Source: Paraburkholderia fungorum (GTDB lineage: Bacteria; Pseudomonadota; Gammaproteobacteria; Burkholderiales; Burkholderiaceae). From it: 64,000 bases of DNA. The notes beneath the pieces were generated by a model. It did no database searches. It was not told the origin of the DNA and saw nothing but the letters and a program-made list of their open reading frames with translations. Every line of letters starts with the position of its first letter. Position 1 is the stretch's first letter. Below, piece after piece: positions 25,648 to 34,925 of the stretch. The stretch spans positions 92,297 through 156,296 of the forward strand of contig NZ_MCAS01000013.1 in NCBI RefSeq assembly GCF_003610895.1, in the 5' to 3' direction. The translations under genes were made by a program, and so were the position numbers.

Positions 25648-27339
25648 TCAACGCAGATCCGGGAAGTCTTCTTCCCAATACTCGCCGGGCAGGCGCGCGG
25701 GCTCAGCTTCTCGCTCCATTTCGCGGCGCCGCAATTCGACGCGGCGAATCTTGCCGGAGATAGTTTTCGGCAATTCGCTGAACTGCAGGCGGCGAATCCG
25801 CTTGTACGGTGCAAGCTTTTCGCGCGAGAACGCAAAGACCGCACGCGCGAGTTCGGGACCGGCTTCATAGCCCTGACGCACGGTGACGAACGCTTTGGGC
25901 ACCGACAGGCGCAATGCGTCCGCACTCGGCACCACGGCGGCTTCGCCGATCGCTTCGTGCTCGATCAGCACGCTTTCGAGTTCGAACGGACTGAGCCGGT
26001 AATCGGACGATTTGAAGACGTCATCCGCGCGGCCGACGTAGACGTAATAGCCGTCATCGCGGCGCAGCGCGACGTCGGACGTATGGTAGAAGCCGTTGCG
26101 CATGGCTTGCGCGGTGGCGTTGGCATTGTTCGCATAGCCGGTCATCAAACCGAGCGGACGTTCGGCCAGCGGCAACGAGATTTCGCCTTCGGTAGCGGGT
26201 TGATCGTCGGCATCGAGGAGCTCGATCCGGTAACCCGGCAGCGGCCGGCCCATCGACCCCGGCACCACCGGCTGCCCGGGCGGATTGCCGATCTGGCAGG
26301 TGGTTTCGGTCTGGCCGAAACCGTCGCGAATCGTGATGCCCCACGCGTGCTTGACGCGCTCGATGATCTCCGGATTCAAGGGCTCGCCCGCGCCGACGAT
26401 CTCGCGCAATTTCACCGGATAGTCGGTGAGATGCTCCTGCACCAGCATGCGCCAGACCGTGGGCGGCGCGCACAGCGTGGTGACGTTGAAACGCACCAGC
26501 ACATCGAGCGTGTCCTTCGGCACGAAGCGCGGGAAGTTATAAACGAACACACAGGCCTGCGCGTTCCATGGTGCGTAGAAGCAACTCCACGCGTGCTTGG
26601 CCCAGCCCGGCGAGCTGATATTCCAATGAATATCGTTCGGCTGCAGGCCGATCCAGTACATGGTCGATAGATGGCCGACCGGATAGCTCTGGTGCGTATG
26701 CTCGACCAGTTTCGGCTTGGACGTGGTGCCCGACGTGAAGTACAGCAACAGTGGATCGGTGGAGTGCGTAACGCCGTCGGGCGTGAATTGCGGCGGCGCA
26801 TCATAGGCTGCGGCAAGATCGATCCAGCCGTCGCGTGGCGTACCCACGGAGATGCGTGTGAGCGGCACGTCGAGCGCATCGAACTTGGCCAACTCCGCGC
26901 TATCGACCACCGCGAATTGCGCGCCGCCGATCTGCACGCGGTCGCGTACGTCGTCGGCGGAAAGCTGGGTGGTGGCCGGCAGCACGATTGCGCCGAGCTT
27001 CATTGCCGCGAGCATCACGTCCCACAATTCGACGCGGTTCGGCAGCATCAGCAGCAGGCGGTCGCCGCGCCCCACGCCGAGACCGCGCAGGAAGTTCGCC
27101 ATGCGCGACGAGCGCTCCGACATCTGCGCGTACGAGAGCCGCAAGCCGTCACTGGCCAGATCGTCGACGATCCACAGCGCCGGGTTGTCGTTGCCTCGCG
27201 CGATCACGTCGAAGTAGTCGAGCGCCCAGTTGAACTCGCCTGGCGCCGGCCACGCGAATTCGCGGTAAGCGCGGTCGTAGTCGGTTCGATGGCGCAATAA
27301 CAGGTCACGCGCTTCGAGAAAGCCCTTCGCTACAGTCAT
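25648..27339 (-). CDS. AMP-dependent acyl-CoA synthetase
   Basis: A 563-residue ANL-superfamily ligase activating a carboxylic acid to its CoA ester. The phosphate loop is LLYFTSGTTSKPKLVEHTH, the A5 motif DGFGQTETTCQIG, A7 TSDVALRRDDGYY, A8 GRADDVFKSSDYRLSPFE and the catalytic Lys in KTISGKIRRVELR. ATG 27339 has GGAG six bases upstream, so the TTG at 27351 is less likely. Between the dehydrogenase and mmsA, its likely substrate is isobutyrate or a related short branched acid. That would let the operon use the free acid as well as valine. Substrate inferred from context only. Confidence 0.88.
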   Translation of the reverse strand: MTVAKGFLEARDLLLRHRTDYDRAYREFAWPAPGEFNWALDYFDVIARGNDNPALWIVDDLASDGLRLSYAQMSERSSRMANFLRGLGVGRGDRLLLMLPNRVELWDVMLAAMKLGAIVLPATTQLSADDVRDRVQIGGAQFAVVDSAELAKFDALDVPLTRISVGTPRDGWIDLAAAYDAPPQFTPDGVTHSTDPLLLYFTSGTTSKPKLVEHTHQSYPVGHLSTMYWIGLQPNDIHWNISSPGWAKHAWSCFYAPWNAQACVFVYNFPRFVPKDTLDVLVRFNVTTLCAPPTVWRMLVQEHLTDYPVKLREIVGAGEPLNPEIIERVKHAWGITIRDGFGQTETTCQIGNPPGQPVVPGSMGRPLPGYRIELLDADDQPATEGEISLPLAERPLGLMTGYANNANATAQAMRNGFYHTSDVALRRDDGYYVYVGRADDVFKSSDYRLSPFELESVLIEHEAIGEAAVVPSADALRLSVPKAFVTVRQGYEAGPELARAVFAFSREKLAPYKRIRRLQFSELPKTISGKIRRVELRRREMEREAEPARLPGEYWEEDFPDLR

Positions 27340-27352
27340 CGTCGTCTCCAAT

Positions 27353-27399
27353 GTCGACCGGAGTTGGCGCTTTAGCTGTCGATCAGAGTTGGCGCTTCA
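27353..27399. repeat. Imperfect 22-bp direct repeat upstream of the acyl-CoA synthetase gene
   Basis: Two units sharing GAGTTGGCGCTT (27353-27374 and 27378-27399), 25 bp apart, directly upstream of the synthetase ATG in the 193-bp gap after the dehydrogenase gene. Could be a duplicated regulator site or the scar of a small duplication. Confidence 0.6.
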
Positions 27400-27532
27400 A
27401 CGCTGACTCTAGTGCCATGCAAAGCACCGACCCTGGTCCCATGTTTGTGGCGCGCTATGCGCTCTGCTTTTAGCTTCTACGTGTTGCCCGGCTCACAACC
27501 TATTTTGCGCTCAAACGCCGTTTGCTTCGCGT

Positions 27533-28666
27533 TCAGATCTGGCGCGCAATCACCATGCGCTGCACTTCACTGGTTCCTTCGTAAATCTGCGTGATGCGGG
27601 CGTCGCGATAGTGGCGTTCCACCGCGTAGTCCTCGAGATAGCCATAGCCGCCGTGAATCTGGATGGCCTTCGAGCAGACGTCCTCAGCGATTTCCGACGC
27701 GAACAGCTTGGCTTGCGATGCCTCGGACAAACACGGCAGGCCCGCCGTGCGCAGCCGCGCCGCATGATGTACGAGCAGACGCGCGGCGTTCAGGCGGGTT
27801 GTCATATCGGCGAGCATGTTGGCGATGGTCTGGTGGTCTTTCAGCGCCTTGCCGAACTGGACGCGTTCGTTCGCGTAGCGGCGCGCGGCTTCGAACGCGG
27901 CGCGCGCGATGCCGACCGCTTGCGCGGCGATGCCGATGCGGCCGCCCTCGAGATTGGACAACGCGATGCGCAGACCTTCGCCCGGTTCACCGAGCAGATT
28001 GGCCTCGGGCACCGCGCAATCGTCGAACGAGATGGGACAGGTGTCGGAGGCGCGAATCCCGAGCTTGTGTTCAGGCTTGCCGACGTTGAAGCCCGGCGTA
28101 TCGGTCGGCACGATGAAGGCCGACAGGCCGCGCTTGCCGCGATCAGGATCGGTAACGGCAAATACGATCGCGATATCGGCGCGCGAGCCGTTGGTCACGA
28201 ACTGCTTGCTGCCGTTGAGCACCCATTTGCCTTCGCTGAGCACAGCGCGGGTGCGCAGATTGTTCGCCTCGGAACCGGCCTGCGGCTCGGTCAGGCAGAA
28301 CGCGCCGATGGTGCGCCCGGTGGCGAGATCCTTCAGATAGCGGTCCTTTTGCGTGTCCGTGCCGAAGTTCAGGATCGGCCCGCAGCCGACCGAGTTGTGC
28401 ACGCTCATCAGCGTGGCGCAGGAGGCGCAGCCCGCGGCGATCTCTTCGATCGCGAGCGCATAAGCTACATAGTCGGTGTAGGAGCCGCCCCACTCGGACG
28501 GCACGATCATGCCGAGAAAACCCAGTTCGCCCATTTGCGTCACGACTTCCGCCGGCAAACTGGCCTCGCGATCCCATTGGCCGGCGTGCGGCGCGAGGCG
28601 CTCGGTGGCGAAGTCGCGAGCGGCGTCGCGGATCATCCGCTGCTCTTCGGTGTAGAAGCTATCCAT
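27533..28666 (-). CDS. Acyl-CoA dehydrogenase (isobutyryl-CoA dehydrogenase in context)
   Basis: A 377-residue FAD flavoprotein of the short-chain acyl-CoA dehydrogenase family. It contains CLTEPQAGSEANNLRTRA (FAD/substrate loop), KQFVTNGSRADI and the C-terminal IYEGTSEVQRMVIARQI with the catalytic Glu. In this operon the expected step is isobutyryl-CoA to methacrylyl-CoA, passing electrons to ETF. AGGA is seven bases before ATG 28666. It is the first gene of the operon and divergent from the AraC regulator, which likely controls it. Confidence 0.9.
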   Translation of the reverse strand: MDSFYTEEQRMIRDAARDFATERLAPHAGQWDREASLPAEVVTQMGELGFLGMIVPSEWGGSYTDYVAYALAIEEIAAGCASCATLMSVHNSVGCGPILNFGTDTQKDRYLKDLATGRTIGAFCLTEPQAGSEANNLRTRAVLSEGKWVLNGSKQFVTNGSRADIAIVFAVTDPDRGKRGLSAFIVPTDTPGFNVGKPEHKLGIRASDTCPISFDDCAVPEANLLGEPGEGLRIALSNLEGGRIGIAAQAVGIARAAFEAARRYANERVQFGKALKDHQTIANMLADMTTRLNAARLLVHHAARLRTAGLPCLSEASQAKLFASEIAEDVCSKAIQIHGGYGYLEDYAVERHYRDARITQIYEGTSEVQRMVIARQI

Positions 28667-28916
28667 GGCTCGATCCTGTTATGTGCATCGGATCGCGGTG
28701 GCGAGGCTGGCTCGCCATGATGTCTCCGGACGCTGCGTCCCGCGATCGATTCAGTTCAAGTGTAGGCAAGCCGCCGGGCAGGTTCGATGCTCAGCCCGAT
28801 CATTCTGTTTGAGCGCATTTGCCATACCGGTATCATGAAAGGCTGGATCAGGCCAAATTTTCAGGGGTTTGGCGGATCGTCCCAAGGAAAATGTTGAGCG
28901 CGTTTGCCAGACAGCC

Positions 28917-29972
28917 ATGAGAAACATGAAGAACTTCGAAAATGACAGAGGCACGGTTTCGGTCAGCCTGGTCGAAGAGGCCCTGGCGTTGGCGCGGGCA
29001 CGCGGTTTCGACGCATTGCCGCTCGCCGAAGCCGCCGGCATCGCGGCAACCCTGCTGGCGTCGCCGAAAAGCCGGGTCTCGGCGGCGCAGTACGGCGCGC
29101 TGTGGGCCGGCATCGCCCGCGCGCTGGACGACGAGTTCTTCGGCCAGGACTCGCACCGCATGAAAAGCGGCAGCTTCATCGCGATGACGCAGATGGCGCT
29201 CGGCGCGCGTAACGGCGCGCAAGCGCTCGCGCTGGCGGTTCGCTTCATGCGCTTCGTGCTGGACGATCTTGGCGCGCAGATCGACACGAATGCGCAGCGC
29301 GTGCGGCTGCGGTATGTCGAACGCGAAGGCGCGCGGCCGCCCGCCATGTTCGCCTACGCGACCTACTTCATCCTCGTCTACGGCCTGCTGTGCTGGCTGG
29401 TGGGGCGGCGCATTCCGCTCATCGAGGCGCGTTTTCGCTGCCCCGAGCCGCCTGCCGCGCATGAGTACCGCCTGATGTTCTGCGACGACATGGCGTTCGA
29501 TCAGGCCGAGTCGTATGTCGACCTCTCGCCGGCGTTTCTCGACCTGCCGGTGATCCAGACCAGCAAGTCGGCAAAACCGTTCCTGCGCGACGCGCCCGGC
29601 AGCTTCCTCGTCAAATACCGCAATCCCGGCTCGCTCACCGCACGGGTGCGCAAGATGCTGCGCGCGCTGCCGATGGCCGGCTGGCCCGCCGCCGACCAGA
29701 TGGCGCTGCGCCTGAACGTCGCCGAGGCAACGATGCGGCGGCATCTGAAGCAGGAAGGCTATACGTATCAGTCGATCAAGGACGACTTGCGGCGCGACAT
29801 CGCGATCGGCGAGTTGCAGGACAGCGGACGCACCATCGCCGACATCGCCGCTGCCGTAGGTTTTGCCGAGCCGAGCGCGTTTCATCGCGCGTTTCGCAAG
29901 TGGACCGGCATGCGGCCGGGCGACTACCGGCCGGCGCATGCGGATTTCACGCGCCGCACGGAATCGGACTAA
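28917..29972 (+). CDS. AraC-family transcriptional regulator
   Basis: A 351-residue regulator with an N-terminal arabinose-binding-like domain of the OruR/ArgR-type AraC group. The C-terminal double HTH is seen in LRLNVAEATMRRHLKQEGYT, YQSIKDDLRRDIAIGEL and IADIAAAVGFAEPSAFHRAF followed by RKWTGMRPGDYR. ATG 28917 is one of two close candidates (28926 is the other), and neither has a strong ribosome site. It is divergent from the isobutyrate/valine operon, with 250 bp between starts. By analogy with Pseudomonas mmsR it is the likely activator. Confidence 0.88.
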   Translation: MRNMKNFENDRGTVSVSLVEEALALARARGFDALPLAEAAGIAATLLASPKSRVSAAQYGALWAGIARALDDEFFGQDSHRMKSGSFIAMTQMALGARNGAQALALAVRFMRFVLDDLGAQIDTNAQRVRLRYVEREGARPPAMFAYATYFILVYGLLCWLVGRRIPLIEARFRCPEPPAAHEYRLMFCDDMAFDQAESYVDLSPAFLDLPVIQTSKSAKPFLRDAPGSFLVKYRNPGSLTARVRKMLRALPMAGWPAADQMALRLNVAEATMRRHLKQEGYTYQSIKDDLRRDIAIGELQDSGRTIADIAAAVGFAEPSAFHRAFRKWTGMRPGDYRPAHADFTRRTESD

Positions 29973-30033
29973 GCTGTAAGGAGCAGGCCAGCCTTTTTGG
30001 GGTAGCGGCCCGCGCCGGTCGATACCCGTCGGC

Positions 30034-31779
30034 ATGGCGCGGCAGCCGTCAGCGATGAGCACGTATCCACGTCTCCCGTTCCGGCAGTCTGGTCCGCGCG
30101 CCGCGCTTATCCGTGGCGGCGCCGTGGGCCGGTTGATGCGCGGCATGACCGCGTTCGGCATCCTGTTGGCGCTCGGGTTCGCGTTGTGCGAAAACGCGCC
30201 GCCGGCGAGCGCCGCCGAGGGCGCCATCGCGCCGAACAGTGTGATCGTGATCCCGGTGAATGGCGCGATCAGTCCGGCCAGCGCCGACTTCATCGTGCGC
30301 AGCCTGCAACGCGCCGTCGAAGACCGCGCGCAACTCGCCGTGTTGCAGCTCGATACACCCGGCGGGCTGGATACGTCGATGCGGCAGATCATCAAGGCGA
30401 TTCTCGGCTCGCCGGTGCCGGTCGCCACCTTTATCGCGCCGAGCGGCGCCCGCGCCGCGAGCGCCGGCACCTATATCGTCTACGCGAGCCATATTGCGGC
30501 AATGGCGCCGGGTACCAACCTGGGCGCGGCGACGCCGATCCAGATGGGTATCGGCGGTGCGGAGCCGCCCGCAGGCGGCGGCATGCCGGCCCTGCCCGGC
30601 GGCGGAGCCGGCACGGGCACGGGCGGACAACAGAACGGGCCCGGCGCGTCCACCTCACCAACCTCACCCGCAGCACCCGCATCACCCGGCCCGGCGAACT
30701 CGCCGAACGCAGCAAGCGCTGCCAGCCCGGCTAGCGCCGCCCTGCCGCTCGACACCCAATCCACCGAAATGCGCAAACAGGTCCACGACGCGGCCGCCTA
30801 CATCCGCGGCCTCGCCCAGATGCGCGGACGCAATGCCGATTGGGCCGAGCGCGCCGTGCGCGAAGCCGTCAGTCTGTCGGCCGGCGAAGCGCTCGCGCAG
30901 CACGTGGTCGATCTGAATGCGCGCGACATTCCCGATCTGCTGCACCAGCTGGACGGCCGCACCATCACCACGAGCCGGGGCGACGTCACGCTCAGCACCG
31001 CCAACGCGCCGATCGTCACGCTCGAAGCCGACTGGCGCAGCCAGTTCCTCGCGGTCATCACCGATCCGAACGTCGCACTGGTGCTGCTGATGATCGGCAT
31101 GTACGGCCTCTTCTTCGAGTTCGCCAATCCGGGGTTCGTGCTGCCGGGCGTGGTCGGCGCGATCAGTCTGTTGATGGGGCTGTTCGCGATGCAGATGCTG
31201 CCGGTCAATTACGTCGGGCTCGGCCTGATCTTTCTTGGCATCGCGTTCCTGATCGGCGAGGCGTTTCTGCCGACCTTCGGCTCGCTCGGCTTCGGCGGCG
31301 TGGTCGCCTTCGTGATCGGTGCGCTGATGCTGATCGATACCGACGTGCCCGGCTATGGCATTCCACTGCCCCTGATCGCGGCGGTGGTCGTGTTCAGCGT
31401 CGTCTTTGTGTTCGGCGTGTCGAGGCTCGCGTTGCGGGCGCGGCGCCGGCCCGTGGTGACCGGCTCGGAAGGGCTGATCGGCAGTCTCGGTGTGGTGCTC
31501 GACGGGGGCCTGACGCCGGACGGCGGCGTGCTGCCGGGGGATACAACGGCCGGCGCAATGGCAGAAACCAACGCAATGACAAGCGCAATGGCAGACGCAA
31601 CGACAAACGCAACAGCCGGCCGCACGCTGGCCGGCTGGGCGCAGGTGCAAGGTGAACGCTGGCGGGTGTCCAGCACGGCTCCGGTCGCGGCCGGTCACGC
31701 GGTGCGCGTCACGGCGCGGCGCGGACTGACGCTGACCGTGGTGCCCGCGGAAACACAACAACAAGGAGAACGCACATGA
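30034..31779 (+). CDS. NfeD-family membrane-bound serine protease
   Basis: A 581-residue protein with a hydrophobic leader (about residues 35-60) and a ClpP-like serine protease domain: QLDTPGGLDTSMRQII and PSGARAASAGTYIVYASHIA, with the nucleophile Ser near residue 143. Four or five TM helices follow (LLMIGMYGLFFEFANPGFVL), then a C-terminal OB-fold NfeD domain. Two low-complexity inserts stand out: a Gly/Pro/Ala/Ser-rich stretch around 172-245 inside the protease domain, and AMAETNAMTSAMADATTNAT before the OB fold. The stop overlaps the slipin start (ATGA). NfeD proteases in archaea cleave the partner stomatin. The start is uncertain. Confidence 0.88.
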   Translation: MARQPSAMSTYPRLPFRQSGPRAALIRGGAVGRLMRGMTAFGILLALGFALCENAPPASAAEGAIAPNSVIVIPVNGAISPASADFIVRSLQRAVEDRAQLAVLQLDTPGGLDTSMRQIIKAILGSPVPVATFIAPSGARAASAGTYIVYASHIAAMAPGTNLGAATPIQMGIGGAEPPAGGGMPALPGGGAGTGTGGQQNGPGASTSPTSPAAPASPGPANSPNAASAASPASAALPLDTQSTEMRKQVHDAAAYIRGLAQMRGRNADWAERAVREAVSLSAGEALAQHVVDLNARDIPDLLHQLDGRTITTSRGDVTLSTANAPIVTLEADWRSQFLAVITDPNVALVLLMIGMYGLFFEFANPGFVLPGVVGAISLLMGLFAMQMLPVNYVGLGLIFLGIAFLIGEAFLPTFGSLGFGGVVAFVIGALMLIDTDVPGYGIPLPLIAAVVVFSVVFVFGVSRLALRARRRPVVTGSEGLIGSLGVVLDGGLTPDGGVLPGDTTAGAMAETNAMTSAMADATTNATAGRTLAGWAQVQGERWRVSSTAPVAAGHAVRVTARRGLTLTVVPAETQQQGERT

Positions 31780-32549
31780 TTGGTTTCACATTTGGCTTCA
31801 GCAGCATTCTGATTCTGCTGGTGGCCGTACTGATTGCTTCGTCGATACGGATTTTTCGCGAGTACGAGCGCGGCGTGGTGTTCATGCTCGGCCGCTTCTG
31901 GAAGGTCAAGGGACCGGGACTCGTGCTGATCATCCCGGTCGTGCAGCAGGCGGTGCGCATGGATTTGCGCACCGTCGTGTTCGACGTGCCGCCGCAGGAC
32001 GTGATTACGCGCGATAACGTTTCGGTGAAGGTCAATGCGGTGGTGTATTTCCGCGTCGTCGATCCGGAGAAGGCGGTAATCCAGGTGGCGCGCTATTTCG
32101 AAGCGACCAGCCAGCTATCGCAAACCACACTGCGCGCGGTGCTCGGCAAGCACGAACTCGATGACCTGCTGGCAGCTCGCGAGCAACTGAACGCCGACAT
32201 CCAGAAGGTGCTCGATGCACAGACCGACGCCTGGGGCATCAAGGTGTCGATTGTCGAGATCAAACATGTGGACATCAACGAAACGATGATCCGCGCCATC
32301 GCCCGTCAGGCCGAAGCTGAGCGCGAACGGCGCGCCAAGGTGATTCACGCGGAAGGCGAATTGCAGGCCTCGCAGCATCTGCTGGAGGCGGCGCAGACGC
32401 TCTCGCGGCAACCGCAGGCCATGCAGCTGCGTTACCTGCAAACCCTCACGACGATCGCCGCCGACAAGAATTCAACGATTGTCTTTCCGCTGCCGATCGA
32501 CCTGCTGAGCGCGGTGCTGGATCGTTTCAACAAACCTTCGGCCTCCTGA
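31776..32549 (+). CDS. Slipin / stomatin-like SPFH protein
   Basis: A 257-residue membrane-anchored SPFH protein. The N-terminal hydrophobic hairpin is ILILLVAVLIASSIRI, followed by the SPFH domain with EYERGVVFMLGRF, GPGLVLIIPVVQ and DVPPQDVITRDNVSVKVNAV. A coiled coil then runs through RQAEAERERRAKVIHAEGEL. AAGGAG precedes the ATG, which overlaps the nfeD-type gene stop. The pair is the classic NfeD-slipin operon, thought to act in membrane quality control. The end, LLSAVLDRFNKPSAS, is typical. Confidence 0.93.
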   Translation: MIGFTFGFSSILILLVAVLIASSIRIFREYERGVVFMLGRFWKVKGPGLVLIIPVVQQAVRMDLRTVVFDVPPQDVITRDNVSVKVNAVVYFRVVDPEKAVIQVARYFEATSQLSQTTLRAVLGKHELDDLLAAREQLNADIQKVLDAQTDAWGIKVSIVEIKHVDINETMIRAIARQAEAERERRAKVIHAEGELQASQHLLEAAQTLSRQPQAMQLRYLQTLTTIAADKNSTIVFPLPIDLLSAVLDRFNKPSAS

Positions 32550-32687
32550 AGCGAAGGTGACGCGGCCTCAGCCGGGGCCACTTTGGATCGCCGGGTGAAA
32601 CGGTGCATTACGTTCAACCGGCTTAATCGAAATGCTGACGAAAATTAAAATACGAGGGTCGTTTTAACCGCTCCATAGGAGCCAATC

Positions 32688-32945
32688 ATGAAAATCGCTT
32701 CTTTAGTTGGACTCGGCGCGCTGCTGGCCGCCGTTGGCATGAGCACCGCGTTTGCGCAAACCTCACGGCCTTACGACCCGTCGGCGCCGCTCACGCGTGC
32801 CCAGGTGAAGGCCGATCTGGCCGACTGGCGCGCCGCCGGGTACGATCCGCTCGACTGGATCGACTATCCGGACAACGCGCAGCGCGCGGGCCGCATTGTC
32901 GCCGCGCGGCGCGCGCAGCAAATGGGCAGGAGCATGCAGCAGTAA
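32688..32945 (+). CDS. DUF4148 small exported protein
   Basis: An 85-residue protein with a signal peptide (MKIASLVGLGALLAAVGMST to AFA, cleavage near residue 24). The mature part contains PLTRAQVKADLADWRAAGYD and the short DPLDWIDYPDNAQ, the usual DUF4148 pattern of Burkholderiaceae. Function unknown; the members are typically periplasmic and multicopy. AGGAG is near the ATG (ATAGGAGCCAATC). Standalone between the slipin gene and a purine permease gene. Confidence 0.88.
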   Translation: MKIASLVGLGALLAAVGMSTAFAQTSRPYDPSAPLTRAQVKADLADWRAAGYDPLDWIDYPDNAQRAGRIVAARRAQQMGRSMQQ

Positions 32946-33358
32946 TCAGTCATGCCTTGATCCCGATGAGGCACACCGGGCCGTCCGCGATCGCAAGGGT
33001 CGCAGGCGATGCAGGCCCTGCGTGCCTCAAATCCGCGCATACAGTCGGCATAGCTCTGCCGCCATGCAGCCTCGCAAAGCCTTCCAGAACCTCACGTCAC
33101 CTCCGCAACGTCGCACACTCGCTTGCCACGCCACGCCGCGCGTTGACAAGGTATCATCTCGCCCCTTCGGCAAAGCCTGCCGTCACGCAATCTGGGCGGC
33201 GCCGCCAATCATGATTACAATCCGCCGGTAGGCCTGGCTGCGTGGCGCGTGAGAGCCGTGCCGGACGGTGCAGCCGCCGCGCAATTGCCTGCTGATTTGC
33301 TGCGCATAGCCCGTATCAACCACAAGAAACGCTTTCTGAACGACGAGAGACCCGCCAC
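32946..33358. other. Gene-free leader region before the purine permease
   Basis: 413 bp without a credible gene. Some frames are open but lack coding character. TATCAT at 33150-33155 could be a -10 box, but no -35 is convincing. The length leaves room for a purine-sensing RNA leader, which I could not recognise by eye. Confidence 0.4.
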
Positions 33359-34660
33359 ATGGACTCCATAAAACGATACTTTGGCTTCGACGCCGCCGGC
33401 ACCGACCTGCGCACCGAAGTGCTCGCAGGGCTGACAACCTTTCTGACGATGGCCTACATCATCTTCGTCAACCCGGCGATTCTCGGCGACGCCGGCATGC
33501 CGAAAGACGCGGTGTTCGTCGCGACCTGCATCGTGGCCGCGCTGGCCTCGCTGATCATGGGCCTCTACGCGAACTACCCCATCGCGCTCGCGCCCGGCAT
33601 GGGCCTGAACGCGTACTTCGCGTACACCGTCGTAAAGGGCATGGGTTTCACGTGGCAGGCCGCGCTCGGCGCGGTGTTCATCTCCGGTTGCCTGTTCCTG
33701 ATCGTCACGCTGTTTCGCGTGCGCGAAGTGATCGTCAACGGCATTCCGCATTCGATACGCATTGCCATCACCGGCGGCATTGGCCTCTTTCTCGCGATCA
33801 TTTCGCTGAAGACAGCGGGCGTGGTGGTCGGTAATCCGGCCACGCTCGTCACGCTCGGCGATCTGCACAACCCGCATGTGATCCTCGCAGTCATCGGCTT
33901 CTTCGCGATCGTCACGCTCGACTTTCTGCGCGTGCGCGGTGCGATCCTGATCGGCATTGTCGGCGTGACCGTGCTGAGCTTTTTCTTCGGCGGCAATCAG
34001 TTCCACGGCATCGTCTCCGCGCCGCCGTCGATTTCGCCGACGCTGTTCCAGCTCGACATTCGCGGTGCGCTCTCCACCGGCGTGCTGAACGTGATCCTGG
34101 TGTTCTTCCTCGTCGAACTGTTCGATGCAACCGGCACGCTGATGGGCGTGGCCAATCGCGCAGGGCTGCTGGTCGAAGGCAAGATGTTCCGCTTGAATCG
34201 CGCCCTGCTCGCGGATAGCACCGCGATTCTGGCCGGCTCGATGCTGGGCACCTCGTCGACCACGGCGTATATCGAAAGCGCGTCGGGCGTGCAGGCCGGC
34301 GGCCGCACGGGTGTGACGGCGATCACCGTTGCCGTGCTGTTCCTGCTGGCGCTGTTTTTCGCGCCGCTGGCGGCCGTGGTGCCCGGCTATGCGACGGCGC
34401 CGGCGCTGCTGTACGTCTCGTGCCTGATGCTGCGCGAAATGCTCGATCTGCCGTGGGACGACGCCACCGAAGTCGTGCCGGCCGCGCTTACCGCCCTGCT
34501 GATGCCGTTCACCTACTCGATCGCCAACGGCGTCGCGTTCGGTTTCATCTCGTACGCGGGCCTGAAGCTGCTGACCGGGCAGGCGCGCAAAGTGAAACTG
34601 GTGGTGTGGATCATCGCGGCGATTTTCCTGTTCCGCTATTTCTATCTCGGCAGCGAATAA
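33359..34660 (+). CDS. NCS2-family purine (hypoxanthine/guanine-type) permease
   Basis: A 433-residue permease of the AzgA/PbuG branch of the NCS2 family, with about 13 TM segments. Signature parts: EVLAGLTTFLTMAYIIFVNP at the N-terminus, ALAPGMGLNAYFAYTVV (TM3), FFLVELFDATGTLMGVANRA (TM8, catalytic Glu/Asp) and MLGTSSTTAYIESASGVQAG (TM10). H+ symport of hypoxanthine, guanine or adenine is expected. A GAGAGA ribosome site precedes ATG 33359. It stands alone; the amidohydrolase at 9179 is too far away to be operonic. Confidence 0.9.
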   Translation: MDSIKRYFGFDAAGTDLRTEVLAGLTTFLTMAYIIFVNPAILGDAGMPKDAVFVATCIVAALASLIMGLYANYPIALAPGMGLNAYFAYTVVKGMGFTWQAALGAVFISGCLFLIVTLFRVREVIVNGIPHSIRIAITGGIGLFLAIISLKTAGVVVGNPATLVTLGDLHNPHVILAVIGFFAIVTLDFLRVRGAILIGIVGVTVLSFFFGGNQFHGIVSAPPSISPTLFQLDIRGALSTGVLNVILVFFLVELFDATGTLMGVANRAGLLVEGKMFRLNRALLADSTAILAGSMLGTSSTTAYIESASGVQAGGRTGVTAITVAVLFLLALFFAPLAAVVPGYATAPALLYVSCLMLREMLDLPWDDATEVVPAALTALLMPFTYSIANGVAFGFISYAGLKLLTGQARKVKLVVWIIAAIFLFRYFYLGSE

Positions 34661-34871
34661 ACCTGCCGGCGCCCGGCGCGAGAGCCGGGCACACGCTCGG
34701 AACAGGATGTGACGCGACGTGAAGTGGCGCCGCGCGATGGTGCGCAATGCAATGCCGCGCCGCGCGCTGCTATCTGACTGTCAGGGTCGCGACAGCGCCG
34801 CCGTGTCTGGCCACGGTTCGGTCTGGATCAACAATCGTTTTGCTGAAGGCGCCCGTTCGGGTCGGGCACCC

Positions 34872-34894
34872 TTTATCATCCGATGATTGATAAA
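34872..34894. promoter_or_regulatory. Palindromic site upstream of cytochrome b561
   Basis: A nested dyad: TTTATCA (34872-34878) with TGATAAA (34888-34894), enclosing ATCATC-C-GATGAT (34875-34887). It ends 31 bp before the cytochrome gene start and could bind a dimeric regulator. No -10/-35 can be assigned with confidence. Confidence 0.4.
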
Positions 34895-34925
34895 AACCAA
34901 CCATCTGGTCACTGGAGTTCCCCGC

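Noticed and set aside
28824..28833. ATACCGGTAT palindrome between the acyl-CoA dehydrogenase and AraC genes
   Set aside because: Ten-base palindromes arise by chance at this length and AraC proteins usually bind direct repeats.
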